A DNA stretch of 64,000 nt. Origin: Rusavskia elegans (Eukaryota; Ascomycota; Lecanoromycetes; Teloschistales; Teloschistaceae). Shown piece by piece: positions 35,771 through 49,270 of the stretch; the stretch's first letter is position 1; each line of letters begins with the position of its first letter. The position numbers and the translations under genes are program-made. A model generated the notes under the pieces. It was not told the origin of the DNA. It did not search any database and saw nothing but the letters and a program-made list of their open reading frames with translations. The stretch covers positions 1-64,000 of the forward strand of contig SAUG01000160.1 of assembly GCA_011316305.1 (NCBI GenBank), given 5' to 3'.

Positions 35771-36240
35771 TAAAATATAATATTCCTATATATTAAAAAA
35801 CGTTATATTTAAGCCTAGCTATAGCTATAGGCGTAGTCCGAGCTACTAAATAGTAAAGAAATCCTAGTATAGATTATCGCGACTAATTCTATATAGCTAT
35901 AAAGGTATAGTTACGATATTACGAGATATCTTTATTATAGAAGTAATTAAGAAAAGAATATATAAAGATATTTAATAATTATATTAACGATAAACGAAAG
36001 AAGCTATCTAATAGAAATAAAGGAGCGATATATATAATAAAGGTAGCCGATAGTATCGATAGATAGCTATTCTATTAAAATCCTATTAGAAAGGATAGCT
36101 ATAGCAGCTATAGGCAGCTATAGATAATTAGCTTTATTTAACCAGCTAATCTTTCAGAATATTTCTATAGAATCGTAGACGTAATAATATTTTATTTAAT
36201 ATTTTATTATATAATAGTTATCTAAAAATATTAGTTTATG

Positions 36241-36662
36241 TATACGATTAATTATTCGGATTTTTAATTTTAGTCTTTTACGAATTTATTATTAGAGATA
36301 TTAATTCGATTAGATTATATAATTATTTAGTATTTAAATATTTTACCGAAAATTCGAATTAAGAACTCCCGAAGGAGCTAAATCTAGATAAAAATCTAGA
36401 GGGAAACCGTAATCTATTTAACTTTAATTAATTTAATTTCCTTCGATCGATCGAGCTAGGTCGAGATAATCTACTATCTAGTCTTTCTATATTTTAAAAC
36501 TTTATAAAAATCGACTAGAGTCGATAGATAAAATTTAAATATTAAATTAACTTTTAAAGGATTCGAACTCCCGACCTATCGGATTAATTCCGTTAACTCC
36601 GAAAAGCGTTAAATCCGCCGGGCTTCTAAGTTATATAGTATTACTACTACGTTATTTAGACC
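36241..36662 (-). mobile_element. tRNA-derived SINE, copy S4
   Basis: TSD AAATATTAGTTTAT (36226-36239) and AAATATTAATTTAT (36663-36676), one G/A difference. The TATA tail is short. Head on the right, B box as TTCGAACTCCC complement near 36560. More RIP-mutated than S3. Confidence 0.9.
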
Positions 36663-38059
36663 AAATATTAATTTATATACTAATATTATATAAATAATAT
36701 TATCTATTTCTAAATAATATTATAGATATATATCTTTTTTCTAAAACTTTTAATTTTTTAAAATTTATTATTAACTAGCTATTATTATATTTTCGGCTAT
36801 ATTTCTAGATTCTATATTAATTTTTTAATAAACTAGATATCTTTTTACTAAATAGTAATACGTTTAGTATAAATTACAGCTATTTAATAATTTATAGAAA
36901 ACAAATATAGTCGAATATTTATAGTAATATATTAAACTAATATATTTTTTATTAGAAAAGTAATTATATTTTTTATTTATTTAATTTTTTATTTTGGCTT
37001 TAGTACCCGGTAAACCAGTGGTTCGGTAAATAAATTAAGTATTAGTATACTAGTATTAAATATACGGTAGTAAAACTTATATTCTAGTTTAGATAATATA
37101 AATAACGGTTCTATAGAATTTTAATTTAAATTTACTTAGTAATATAACGTATTCTTCTATCGATAATTTAATATAGAAATTTTTATAGATAAATATACTT
37201 CGTAGTTATTGTTTCTTATTCTTTTACTAGTAATATAAACCTAAAACCCCTTACGTACGTATATACTTCTATAATAATTATACCGCAGCTAAACCAGACG
37301 GTAATATCTTTATCCGTAATAATTATATCTATTTATACGGTTATCGACTATTTTATTATAGCTAGAATAACCTATTCCGACTTCGATAAAGATCTTTTTC
37401 TTACCGCCTTTAAAACGCGCTATCTAACCTTCCTATCTCTTTTTAATCTAATCGACTAGGTAAAGCTTCTAGCTATAGTAGCTAGCGTACTAGCAGGCGA
37501 CTCTATAGCTAGCGACCTTTTTAAAGCTATACGAGCTAAAAAGTATTTTAATAGTTTAACGGAACGTTTAGATACGGGTTATATAATAAATATAGCCGAG
37601 GCGACGGATATAGATAATTATTTTGTAGTATAGCAGGTAGATATATATAATATCCCTGTATATTAGAAAACGTTATACTTGAATCTAGCTATAGCCGTAA
37701 ACGTAGTCCGAGCTACTAAATAGTAAGGAAGTCCTAGTATAAATTATTCTAACTAATCCTATATAGCTATAGAAGTACGGTTATAATATAATAAGATATT
37801 TTTATTATAAAATAATTAAAAAGAAAATAGTAGAATTATATTTAATAATTATATTAATAACTAACGAAAGAAACTATTTATAGGAGTAATAAATAATATA
37901 TATTATAAAAGTAGCCGTAAAAGCCGATAGATAGCTATCTACTAAAAGTCCTATTAAAAAGAGCGGCTATAGCGGCTATAGGCGGCTATAGATAATTAGG
38001 CTTATTTATTTAACTAATCCTTTTAAGGAACTTCTATAGAGTTATAGACGTAATACGGC

Positions 38060-38710
38060 CCTTTTTATAGCGTTTTTCTAAACCTTTTTAAAGCTTCCTA
38101 AACGTATTTAAAGTATTTCCTTGGTTTTTAAATATTTTCTTCGTCGGGAAACCTTTTCTATTTTACTAGGAATTCGTCTATTTCCTTTCTTTTATCTAGG
38201 ATCTTTTCGACCTTATATTTTTTCCGTTTCTAATAATATTAGTCTTTTACTAGTAAAATATATTCCGGTACTTTTCTTAGTAATCCTATATAGAATTTAG
38301 GAAAGATTTCTATTATCGGGAGTTTTAGATATATTATTATTCCTTTAACGTTATAGACTTCGAAAGCTTCTATATATAGTTTATCGAGCTTTCTATCTAT
38401 TAAATTTTTTATTAAAAGTAGTATTTTATCTCCCTTTTTAATATCGTAATATTTCTTTAACTTATCTAATTTTTATTTAATTTTTTTTTTTTACTATCTA
38501 GATTCTTGCCTTTATCTTATTCTAGTTATTTTTATTTTATTAATAAAGGATTATACTACCGGGTTTTTTATATCCGAATAGATTTCTTTTCGGATAGTTT
38601 TATTATAAAGTAATTTATTAGGCGTTATCTAGATATCTTTATTATATAATAAGTTAATTACTATCTATACCGTCGGTAGAAGTTATATCTAATCCTTTTT
38701 TTCGTTCGAA
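38060..38710 (-). pseudogene. chromovirus integrase C-terminus and chromodomain
   Basis: Minus strand reads KKGDKILLLIKNL, EAFEVYNVKGIIIYLKLP, FPKFYIGLLRKVPEY, then YKVEKILDKRKEIDEFLVK and FPDEENI. These match the C-terminal integrase beta-barrel ('GDKVLLSTKNL...GPFxV...YxLxLP...HPVFHVSLLRP') and the chromodomain ('YEVExIL...YLVKWKGYPxExxTWEP') of fungal chromoviruses. Chromodomains steer integration to histone-H3K9-methylated chromatin, which fits a repeat-packed heterochromatic locus. Stops from CAG/TGG loss make it inactive. Confidence 0.85.
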
Positions 38711-39549
38711 TAATAGTATAACGTCTCTATATATTAGAAGGCGTTACGCTCGAGCCTAGCTATAGCCGTAGGCGTAGTCTAAATATAATATCCCTATATA
38801 TTAGAAAGTATTACGCTCGAGCCTAACTATAGCCGTAGACGTAGTCCGAGCTATTAAATAGTAAAAAAGTCTTAGCGTAGATTATTATAACTAATCCTAT
38901 ATAGCCGTAGAGGTACGGTTATAATATTATAAGGTATCTTTATTATAAAATAATTAAAAAGAGAATAGTAGAAACGTATTTAATAATTATATTAATAATT
39001 AATAAAAGAAACTATTTATAGAAATAATAAACGATATATATAATAAAAGTAGCTATAAAAGCCGACAGGTAGCCGTCTATTAAAAGTCCTATCTAGAAAG
39101 GCGGCTATATTAGCTATAGGCAGCTATAGATAATTAGGCTCGCTTATTTAACTAATCTTTTTATAGAATTTCTATAGAGTTACGGACGTAATATAGTCCT
39201 TCTTATATTACTTTTTATCTAGTATATAATCTTTCTATAGAATTAAAAAAGTATATTTCCTTTTTTTTCTTTCTTTTACTATTCTATTTTTTAATATCTT
39301 TACTATATATTTTTAATAAGGAAATCGTTTAAAGTCCTTCTATTATATTTAGTTAAAAGGAATTATAATATCTTTTTTTTATTTTCTATATATCTATAAT
39401 CTTTTAAAAGAATATAAAGTCGAGGTTAGTAATAATATTTATAATAAATATACTCGGATTTAGAAATTATATAATTTTCTAATATCTAATACTATTTATA
39501 TATTAATTTTTTATCTTTTTTATTTTACTAACCTTTATAGAGAAGCGTT

Positions 39550-41715
39550 TTAAAGATAAAAAAAATAAATTCAGTTCTAATATTACTAGTATTTTTAATA
39601 AATATTCCGAAGCTTATTATTATATCGAGTTCTTTTTTAATTTCGAAAAAGAAATTTATAATAAATATTTAGCCTAGAAATCGGCTTTCCGCCGACTTTT
39701 TAATAAATAAAAGTATTTTATTATTTATTATCGCGCTTTAAATAAGTATAAAAGTAATTTTATTATTTAGAAATAATATATATTATTTCGGTTTAATAAA
39801 TTTAATAATCCGGTTATATTTTATTTTTTAATTAGTTTTATACTAGCTATATAAAAGGTTTTTATTAAATTAATACTTAGTTTTAGTTCGGATAATCTAG
39901 ATTAATTTTTAAAAGATTTTAATTTCTCTTAATCTATAGAAAGTATAGATATTTAAAGAAAATCTAGTTAAATACTCTTTTATTTTTATTTTTATAACTA
40001 ATTTATATATCTATATTATAAGTTATTTCCGGTTCTTTTAATAGTTTTACTAAATCTTATTCTTTAGTAACTATTTCGTCCTATAATAATAAAGATAGAT
40101 ACTAATCGAACTCTTTATTTCTAGATTATATACTAAGTACCGGGTCCGGTATTCTTTTATTTTAATCTACTTAATTTAGTTTATAGTATTTAATTTTATC
40201 TATAGTTTTAATTATACTCTAGTATATTTTCCTATAATAGTTTATCTAAAGCTATTAAATTATTTTTCTACTTTTATTATATTTTTTAGTAAATTATTAA
40301 AGGAAGTAGTAATATTCTTTTTAAATCTTTATATTCTAAACTTTTCCGTCTTTTTTAAAACTTTTATCTAATTCTATAATATTATTATAATTTATTATTA
40401 AAATAATATCTATTTCTTTATATAAGAGGTTTTTATAGGCTAGTAAATATATTATTTATAGTTCTATTTTCTTACCTATAATACTTTCTTCTATTAGTTT
40501 TCTAGAAATTGATTCTTTTTATTTATTTCCTAGGATAATATAATTCCTTTAACTTTTAATAATAGTAAAACTTATTATTCCGATTAATTTATTTTTTATT
40601 TTAATTTCGATATCGAGGATTTTATTATCTTTTATTATTTATCTATAAAGATATCCTTTAATTTTATTATAGAATCCTTTTATAATTTTATTATCTTCCT
40701 TTCTATTTACGAAAGCTATTATTTATTAACTTCCGATTTTAATTTTAAGTACTATTATAAGAGGTTTTTCGGTTTTATATAGTTTAAAATCGATCGTTAG
40801 CTTTATTTTCTATACTTTTTTTAGTTCTTTAGGATAATATTCTATTTCTACTTAATTCGATAGGTAGATAGAGTAGATATTATTATAGTAGGCTAACTAG
40901 CTTCTTACTATATATTTATAAAGTAATTTCTTTATTATTTTAAAAAAATATTTAGTTATTTTAATAGCTTCTTTAGTTAGGTAATTCTTTTTAAAATATC
41001 CTATTTTTCTATATAAATAATAAGCTTTAGTTTTTAATCCTTTAATCTCGGTAATATTAAGTTCTATTAGATTTCTTCTAGGCTTTCTTTTAACGGGTCC
41101 TATTTTATTAAACGCCTACTTATCTAAATATATTTTATACTATCTAGTATCGATTTTTATTATAAATTTAATAAAATCTATTAATAAATCTAGTTTTTCG
41201 ATCGCTACTATAACTTTTTTAATTTTTATTTAGAATCCTTTATAGAAGTAGACTTTTAGAATTAAATCTTCCTAGTCTATTTTATAAACTAATATTCTAA
41301 ACTAAATAGCGTAGGTAACTATCGACTTCTACTATTTTAGAACTATTAGTTTCTTTCCTATTATTTTATTTTTATTATTATTTCTAAAAGCTTTTCTTAT
41401 AGCTATAATAAGATTACTAAAAGTATAGAAGATCTATAATATTTTATCTTCTTTCTATCCTTCTAGGTTATCGAGATAATTTTCTATTCGAGGCTATATC
41501 TAATTAAAAGCAGCCTTTTCTAGATATAATATTATAAATAAAACCTTAACTATTTTATTCGGAAACTAGTTTATATATAATATAAAATAGATATTTATCT
41601 AAATAATCTATAGCTTTAAAGATTTTTTATTTCCTTTATAGATATTTAATATTACTATTTTAATAGTATTACTTCGATCTATAGGTCGGGATAACGAGAC
41701 TAATATAGTAAATTA
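39550..41715 (-). pseudogene. Gag relic plus opposite-strand frame of the 38784-42560 element
   Basis: Gag on the minus strand at ~39965-41715. The conserved plus-strand frame lies at ~39550-39965 (SSNITSIFNKYSEAYYYI, NFEKEIYNKYLA.KSAFRRLF, YFIIYYRALNKYKSNFII). Both as in the copy at 29519-32866. Confidence 0.6.
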
Positions 41716-41827
41716 TTAAAATATAATATCCCTATATATTAGAAAGTATTACGTTCGAGCCTAGCTATAGCTATAGATATAGTCCGAGCTACTAAATAGT
41801 AAAAGAGTCCTAGTATAGATTATTATA

Positions 41828-42242
41828 GGCCTAGGTAGCGCAGCGGTAATACTATATAACCTAGAGGCCTAGCGGATCTAATACTCTATTTCGGAATTAA
41901 CGGACTTAATCTACGGGTCGGAGGTTCGAATCCCTCGAAGATTAACTCTAATACTTAAGTTTTTTCTATCGACCCTAGTCGATTTTTATAGAGTTTAAAA
42001 TACAGGAAGACTAGATAGTAGATCGTCTCGGCCTAGCCCGATCGATCGAAGGAAATTAAATTAATTAAAATTAAATAGATTACGGTTTCCCTCTAGGTTT
42101 TAGCTCTTTCGGGAATCCTTAATTCGAGTTTTCGATAAAATATTTAAATACTAAATAATTATATAATCTAATCGGTTTAGCGCTTCTAACGTTAGAATTA
42201 TAAAAAACTAAAATTAAAAATCCGAATAATTAATCGTATATA
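41828..42242 (+). mobile_element. tRNA-derived SINE, copy S5, inside an LTR
   Basis: Exact 14 bp TSD TATAGATTATTATA (41814-41827 and 42243-42256). Head GGCCTAGGTAGCGCAGCGGT (A-box region), B box GGTTCGAATCCCTCGAAG near 41923, body, tail of TATATATA. 415 bp. This is the innermost level of the nest. Confidence 0.95.
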
Positions 42243-43279
42243 TATAGATTATTATAATTAATTCTATATAGCTATAGAAGTACGGTTACGATATTACGAG
42301 GTATTTTTATTACGAGGTAATTAAAAAGAGAATAGTAAAAACGTATTTAATAATTATATTAACAACTAATAAAAGAAACTATCTATAGAAATAATAAACG
42401 ATATATATAGTAAAAGTAGCTATAAAAGCTAATAGATAGCTATCCGCTAAAAGTTCCGTCTAGAAAGACGGCTATATCGGCTATAGGCGGCTATAGATAA
42501 TTAGGCTCGCTTATTTAACCAATCTTTTTATAGAATCTCTATAGAGTCGCGGACGTAATACTAAACTACTAAATAGTAAAGGAATCCTAGTATAGATTAT
42601 TATAACTAATCCTATATAACCGTAAAGATATAGTTATAATATTATAAACTGTCTTTATTATAAAATAATTAAAAAGAGAATAGTAGAAACGTATTTAATA
42701 ATTATATTAATAACTAATAAAAGAAACTATATATAGAAGTAATAAGCGATATATATAATAAAAGTAGCTATAAAAGCCGATAGATAGCTATCTACTAAAA
42801 GTTCTATTAGAAAGAACGGCTATAGTAGCTAGAGGCGGCTATAGATAATTAGGTTTATTTATTTATCTAATCTTTTAGGGAACTTCTATAGTATTATAGA
42901 TATAATACGACCTTTTCTATATTACTTTTTACCTAGTATAGAAATCGTCTATAGAGTATAAAAAAAGACTTTTTTTCTTTTTTTCTTTTTTTTTTCGCTA
43001 ATACCTTTATTATATATTTTTAAAAAAGAAATCGACTAAAATTATTTTATCGTATCTAGTTAAAAGAAATTATAATATCTTTTTTTTATTTTCTATATAT
43101 TTATAATCGTTTAAAAAAGTATAAAATTATAGTTAGTAGTAATATTTATAATAAATATACTCGGGTTTGGAAATCCTATAATCTTCTAATATCTAATACT
43201 ATCTATATATTATTTCTTTTATTATTTTTTTATTTCTTTATTCCTATTAAACTTTATAGGGAAACGTTTTAAAAATAAA

Positions 43280-45435
43280 AAAAAGAAGCTTCGTTCTAAT
43301 ATTATAGGTATTTTTAATAAATATTCCGAAGTTTATTATTATATCGAGTCCTTTTTTAATTCTAAAAAGGAAATTTATAATAAATATCTTATTTAGAAAT
43401 CGGATTTCCGCTAACTCTTTAGTAAATAAGCGTATTTTATTATTTATTATCGTGTTTTAAATAAATATAAAAGTAGTTTTATTATTTAGGAATAATATAT
43501 ATTCTTTTATTTTAATATATTTAATAATCTAAATATATTTTACTTTTCTATTAATTTTATACTAGCCGTATAAAAAGTATCTATTAAATTAATACCTATA
43601 TTTAATTTTGATAATCTAGATCGGTTTTTAAAAAAAATTAACTTCTTTTAATTTCTAGAGACTATAGGTTTTTAAAAAAGATCTAATAAAAGGTTCTTTT
43701 TCTATTATCTTCGGTATCTAAAAAATATATTTATATTATAAATTATTTTAGATTCTTCTAATAGCCTAGCTAAATCTAATTTTTTAGCTACTATTTTATT
43801 TTATAATAATAAAGGTAGGTACTAATCGAATTTATTATTTTTTTAATTAAATATTTAGTATTAGCCCGATATTCTTTTATTTTAATCTATTTAGTTCGGT
43901 TTATAGTATTCGATTTTATCTATAACTTTAATTATCCTTTAATATATCTTCCTAATATAGTTTATTTAAAGTTATTAAATTATTTTTCTACTTTTATTAT
44001 ATTTTTTAGTAAATTATTAACGGAAGTAATAGTATTCTTTCTAGATTTTCGTTTTTTAAACTTTTCTATCTTTTTTAAATTTTTAGTCTAAGTTTTTAAT
44101 TTCTTTATAGTTTATTATTAAAACGATATCTATTTTTTTATATAAAAGATTTTTATAGGCTAGAAGATATATTATTTATAGTTCTATTTTTTTATCGACT
44201 ATACTTTCTTCTATTAATTTTTTTAAAATCGATTTTTTTATTTATTTTTTAAAATAATATAACTTTTCCAACTTTCGATTATAATAAAGTTTATTATTTT
44301 AATTAATCTATACTTTATTTTAACTTCGATATTAAAGATTCTATTATCTTTTATTATTTATTTATAGAAATATCCTTTAATTTTATTATAAAATTCTTTT
44401 ATAATTTTATTATCTTCCTTTCTATTTATAAGAGCTATTATTTATTAACTTCCGATTTTAATTTTAAGCGCTATTATAAAGGGTTTTTCGGTTTTATATA
44501 GTTTAAAATTAATTATTAGCTTTATTTTCTATATTTTCTTTAGCTTTTTAGAATACTATCCTATTTCCTTTTTATTTAATAGGTAGATAGAATAAATATT
44601 ATTAAAGTAGACTAACTAGCTTTTTACTATATATTTATTAAATAATTCCTTTATTATTTTTATAAAATATACGGTTATTTTAGTTACTTTTTTAATTAGG
44701 TAATTTTTTTTAAAGTATTCTATTTTTCTATATAAATAATAAACTTTAGTTTATAATCTTTTAATTTTAGTAGTATTAAATTCTATTAGGTTTTTTCTAG
44801 ACTTTTTTTTAATAGATTCTATTTTACTAAATATTTATTTATCTAAATATATTTTATACTATCTAGTATTAATCTTTATTATAAATTTAATAAAATATAT
44901 TAATAAATCTAGTTTTTCGATCGCTATTATAGCTTTTTTAATTTTTATCTAGAATCCTTTATAGAAATAGATTTTTAAAACTAAATATTTTTAGTCTATT
45001 TTATAAACTAATATTCTAAACTAAATAGTATAGATAGCTATTAACTTTTACTATTTTAGAACTATTAGTCTCCTATCTATTACTCTATTTTTATTATTAT
45101 TTCTAAAAGCTTCTTTTATAGCTATAATAAAATTACTAAAGGTATAGAAAATCTATATTATTTTATTTTCTCTTTATCTTTTAAAATTATTAAAGTAATC
45201 TTTTATTCGAGACTATATTTAATTAAAAGTAGTCTTTCCTAGATATAATATTATAAATAGGACTTTAACTATTTTATTCGTAAAATAGTTTATATATAAT
45301 ATAAAGTAGATATTTATTTAAATAATCTATAGTTTTAAGGATTCTTTATTTCTTTTATAGATATTTAGTATTACTACTTTAATAGTATTACTTTAATCTA
45401 TAGGTCGGAATAATAAGACTAATATAGTAAATTAT
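43280..45435 (-). pseudogene. Gag relic plus opposite-strand frame of the 38717-45849 element
   Basis: Gag on the minus strand ~43690-45435; the conserved plus-strand frame at ~43280-43680 reads NKYSEVYYYIESFFNS and YFIIYYRVLNKYKSS. Heavily mutated. Confidence 0.55.
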
Positions 45436-45854
45436 TAAAATATAATATTTCTATATATTAGAAGGCGTTATATTTAAATCTAGCTATAAATATAGATATA
45501 GTCTAAACTACTAAATAGTAAAGGAATTCTAGTATAGATTATTATAACTAATCCTATATAGCTATAGAGATATAGTTATAATATTATAAAGCGTCTTTAT
45601 TATAAGATAATTAAAAAGTAAAAAGTAGAAACGTATTTAATAGTTATATTAACGACTAATAAAAGAAACTATTTATAGAAATAATAAACGATATATATAA
45701 TAAAAATAGCCGTAAAAGCTAATAGATAGCCGTCTACTAAAAGTTCTATTAGAAGAAACGGCTATAGTAGCTATAGGCGGCTATAGATAATTAGGCTCGC
45801 TTATTTAACTAATTTTCTAGGGAACCTCTATAGAATCGTAGACGTAATAAATAG

Positions 45855-46290
45855 ATTCTAAGATAGATTTCTAGTATTTAATTTATTTTTTCTATTTATC
45901 CGTTTATTTATAGGTAGAACGATATTAATATAGTCTATTCCGTTCCTACTATTCGTATTAATTCTTTTATAAAATTTAAAATAAATAGTTTATTTCTATC
46001 TAAAATAATTCTTTCTATAATTTTATTTTTATAGAATACCGTTCGTAATAGTAAAAAGATAAACTATTCTGCCGTTATTATTATTTTATATAATACGAAT
46101 CTTATATATTTTATAAATCTATTAATAATTATTACTATTATATTATATAATATTTATATATATAGGCTAACTGACTTTCGTAATCTTATAATAAAGTCTA
46201 ATATATTTTATTAATAAAATATACTTAGTATTTATATTAGCTAGAGCTTATTTACTAGCTTCTAACGACTTTTCTTTACTATTATATATT
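45855..46290 (-). pseudogene. chromovirus integrase core domain
   Basis: Minus strand reads ITAEQFIFLLLRTVFYKNKI, ERIILDRNKLFILNFIKELI, then LQINGQIEKINQILE. This matches the integrase core 'TAExxAxLFxxxVxxxHGLPxxIVSDRDxxFxSxFWxxL...HPQTDGQTERVNQxLE'. The catalytic D of SDRD is visible as LDRN; the final E is visible in 'QIEKIN'. It continues left into the chromodomain part once the nested gag elements are removed. Confidence 0.83.
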
Positions 46291-47214
46291 TAGACTGGCC
46301 GGTTCGGGTCGGGTTTTCGTCGAATCGTCGGATATCTAATTCGGTTTTAGTAATCCGACCTAGATTCGACCTACTAAATAGTCGGGTCGGATTATAAATT
46401 CTAATCCGATTTTCGGATCGGATTATAGATTTTAATTTAAAAACTCGACCCGAAAATCCGACCCGACCCGACTTATAATTATATTTAATAGATAAAAATA
46501 AAAGTAATTATAGATAATATAAAATAGTAATATATTCTATTTAATACTAGTTTATAAAACGGTTACCTATAAATATTAAATTATCTACCGGTACTATATA
46601 AATAGTATTATCTTCCTCTAAATAATTCTATAGATATATATCTTTTTTCTAGAACTTTTAATCTTTTAGAACTTATTATTAACTAGCTATTATTACGTCC
46701 CGAGCTATACCTCTAGATTCTATATTAATCTTTTAATAAACTGGGCGTCCTTCTATTAAATAGTAATACGCTTAGTATAGATTATAGCTAGTTAATAATC
46801 TATAAAAAATAAGTATAGGCGGATATATATAGTAATATAGTAAAATAATATAGATATATAGGTACTAAATAATAATACGAATAGTATTAACTATTTAATA
46901 GATAATAATAAATAGTATATATTAATATTAGAAATACCTAAAGTCTTTAGTATAGCGTTAGAAAAAAATAGGATTTATAGGTAGTATAATATAGAAAAAA
47001 AATTATATTTTAATACTAGAATTATATTTTTAATCGCGATTTTAGCGTTTTAATAGATCGAACCCGGGTATCCGACTCCGACTCGGGTTTAAATCGGGTC
47101 GAACTATAGAAAAACCCGATCTAATTTAGGTCGGGTTAGATTTAACTATAATCCGATTTAGGTCGGGTCGAATTAGTTAATCTAGATTCGAAACCCGATC
47201 CGACAGCCAGTCTA
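46291..47214. mobile_element. hAT deletion derivative (924 bp) inside the chromovirus
   Basis: TAGACTGGCCGGTTCGGGTC... to ...GACAGCCAGTCTA with exact TSD TATATATT (46283-46290 and 47215-47222). Repeats of GGGTCGG at both ends. The right ~380 bp equals the end of the transposase-bearing hAT at 2940-3362, which supports its origin by internal deletion. Confidence 0.95.
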
Positions 47215-47222
47215 TATATATT

Positions 47223-49270
47223 CCGGGCAGTTTTTAATAAATTCTTCGATATATTTTTTAAATATAAGTAGATTAGTCTTTTTTTAAATACTTTTTAGTA
47301 TTTTTATAATTTTTTAATATCTAGCTATTTTAGGATTATATATTTATTAAATTATCTTATTTATTTTTTCCGAGGCTTCGGCTCTTTTAAAGATATTTTC
47401 TATTTTTTTTAAAAGAGGTCTAGATATTTTTTTAGTAGCTTTATAATCTATTCTTCTATTTAAAATATCTATAACTATATTATTAGTATCTTTAATATAT
47501 TTTATTTCAAAGTTATAGTAGGTTATTATTTCTACCTACTTTATTTATCTTTAATTAAATTTCTTATTAACTAATAAAGATAAAAGATTTTTATATTTAA
47601 TATATACTACTACTTTTTTATTAGTTCTACTCGTATATATTTTCTAGTATATAAAGTTTATAATAATTACTAGTATCTCTTTATCTATTATTATATAGTT
47701 AACTTCTACTAGTATTAACTTTCTAAAATAGTATTTAAAGGGTTTTTTTTTTTTAGAAAATATATAATCCTATTACTCGGTCTAAAGCGTCTATATAGAA
47801 AATAATCTATTTATTAGGATCGAAGATTACTAAAGCCTTTTCGGATATAAAACTTTATTTAAATCTTTAAATACTTTGTTCTAGGTACGTATCTATTAAA
47901 AGGGTATATTATTTCGATATAGATTTATAAATAAGACCGTTTTTTTTATATATTCTTCTATTATATTCTAGTAGAATCCGGTAAATTTTAAAAAACTTTA
48001 AATATCGTTTTTATTTTTTGTACTAGCTATTTCTATATTATTTATTATTTATTTACCTTTCTAGTAATACTCCTAAATTTAATTATATATCTAAAAAATA
48101 TAACTTCGTATTTATAAAATTTCGACTTTTTTTTTTAATTTTAAAGTTATATTTTCGGAATTTTTATAATATTTTATAAATATATTATATATATCCTTTT
48201 TTTATTTTAGAAAAAATTAGTATATTATCTATATATACTATAATAAAGATATTAAAATATTTATATAATATTTTATTAACTATATATTATAGGGTCGCCG
48301 ATATATTTATTAATTAAAAAGATATAACTAAATATTCGAATAGTCCGTATTTTATTTAAAACGTCGTTTTCTATTAATTTACGGCTTTAATTTATAGTAA
48401 ATTAAACGTATCTTCTAGATTAAATTTTATAAAAAATCTAGCCCTTCTGATCCTATTCTTTAAGTCGGCTAAAAGTAATAATAGATATTTATCTTTTTAT
48501 ATTACTATATTATATTTTCTGAAATCGATATAAAATCGGAAATTACTATTTTTTTAGAAATAAATATAATCGGTTATTCTATTCTTAATTAAAAATACTA
48601 TATATATCTTCTTTTAAAATTATAGTCGATATATTATTTTAATACTTTTAACTAATTATTTTTAAATCTATAAATTAGCCTATCCTTTAGTTTTTCCGAA
48701 TCTATTATAATAATTTTATAGTCTTTCTAGATATAAGCCGGTAAAGATAGCTTTTTTTTTAATTCCTTTAATATATTCTAGAATTTTTTAAAAAGTTATA
48801 GAATTTTATCTATAATAGCTAATTTCTTTTTAGTCTATTATTTCCGAATAAAGATACTATATATTTTATATATTTCGGCTAGTTTTTTAGATATACTAAA
48901 AAAATAGTTTCCTATTTTTATCTATATTATTTTCTAAACGATTTCTAGATTCTATAATATAAGTTATAAAATACCTAAATATATATCTTTTTATATTTTT
49001 ATAATATTAAAAAGAATTCTTTTATTATATCTATTACTTTATATCTATAGAGGTTTAGTCTAATATTTAAATCTAACGAATTCTATTTTATTAATAGTTC
49101 CTATAAAGTAAGGTTCTATTTTTCTAATTAAAGGGACGTTAAATCTTTTCGCGTATTCTTTTAATATAATATTCCGAGTAGCTTCTAAATTAACTAAATC
49201 TTCTATAGATAGTCTAAATAATATTAGTTAGATAAAAATCTAATTTTTATCTATTTTCCGGAATTATTAA
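47223..49270 (-). pseudogene. chromovirus protease, reverse transcriptase and RNase H
   Basis: Read right to left on the minus strand. Protease: EDLVNLEATRNIILKEYAKR near 49135-49200 (family 'LVDSGATxNFIS'). RT at about 48150-48560: DKYPLLLLADL, RARFFIKFNLEDTF, KTTF.IKYGLFEYLVI, then FIIVYIDNILIFSK near 48210-48250, where the catalytic YxDD reads YIDN after a G-to-A change. RNase H at 47400-47850: IFYIDALDRVIGLYIF, KLILVEVNYIIIDKEILVII, EIKYIKDTNNIVIDILNRR. Order PR-RT-RH-INT is that of Ty3/gypsy. Gag would be expected upstream of protease but only about 70 bp separate the protease block from the LTR. Confidence 0.88.

Larger units (their letters stand above)
29479..36186 (-). mobile_element. 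gag-type LTR element, interrupted in its 3' LTR by another gag element
   Basis: TSD ATATT (29474-29478 and 36187-36191). 3' LTR = 29479-29518 plus 32872-33242; 5' LTR = 35776-36186 (411 bp). Internal region 33243-35775. The first 40 bp of its LTR are separated from the rest by the insertion 29519-32866. Confidence 0.92.
38784..42560 (-). mobile_element. gag-type LTR element nested in an LTR, itself carrying a SINE
   Basis: TSD CTAAA (38779-38783 and 42561-42565). 3' LTR 38784-39193 (410 bp). 5' LTR = 41722-41827 plus 42257-42560 (410 bp without the SINE). Interior 39194-41721. Confidence 0.93.
38717..45849 (-). mobile_element. gag-type LTR element inside the chromovirus integrase gene
   Basis: TSD AATAG (38712-38716 and 45850-45854). 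3' LTR = 38717-38783 plus 42566-42907 (409 bp); 5' LTR 45441-45849 (409 bp). Interior 42908-45440. The LTR is interrupted 67 bp from its end by the element 38784-42560. Confidence 0.92.
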
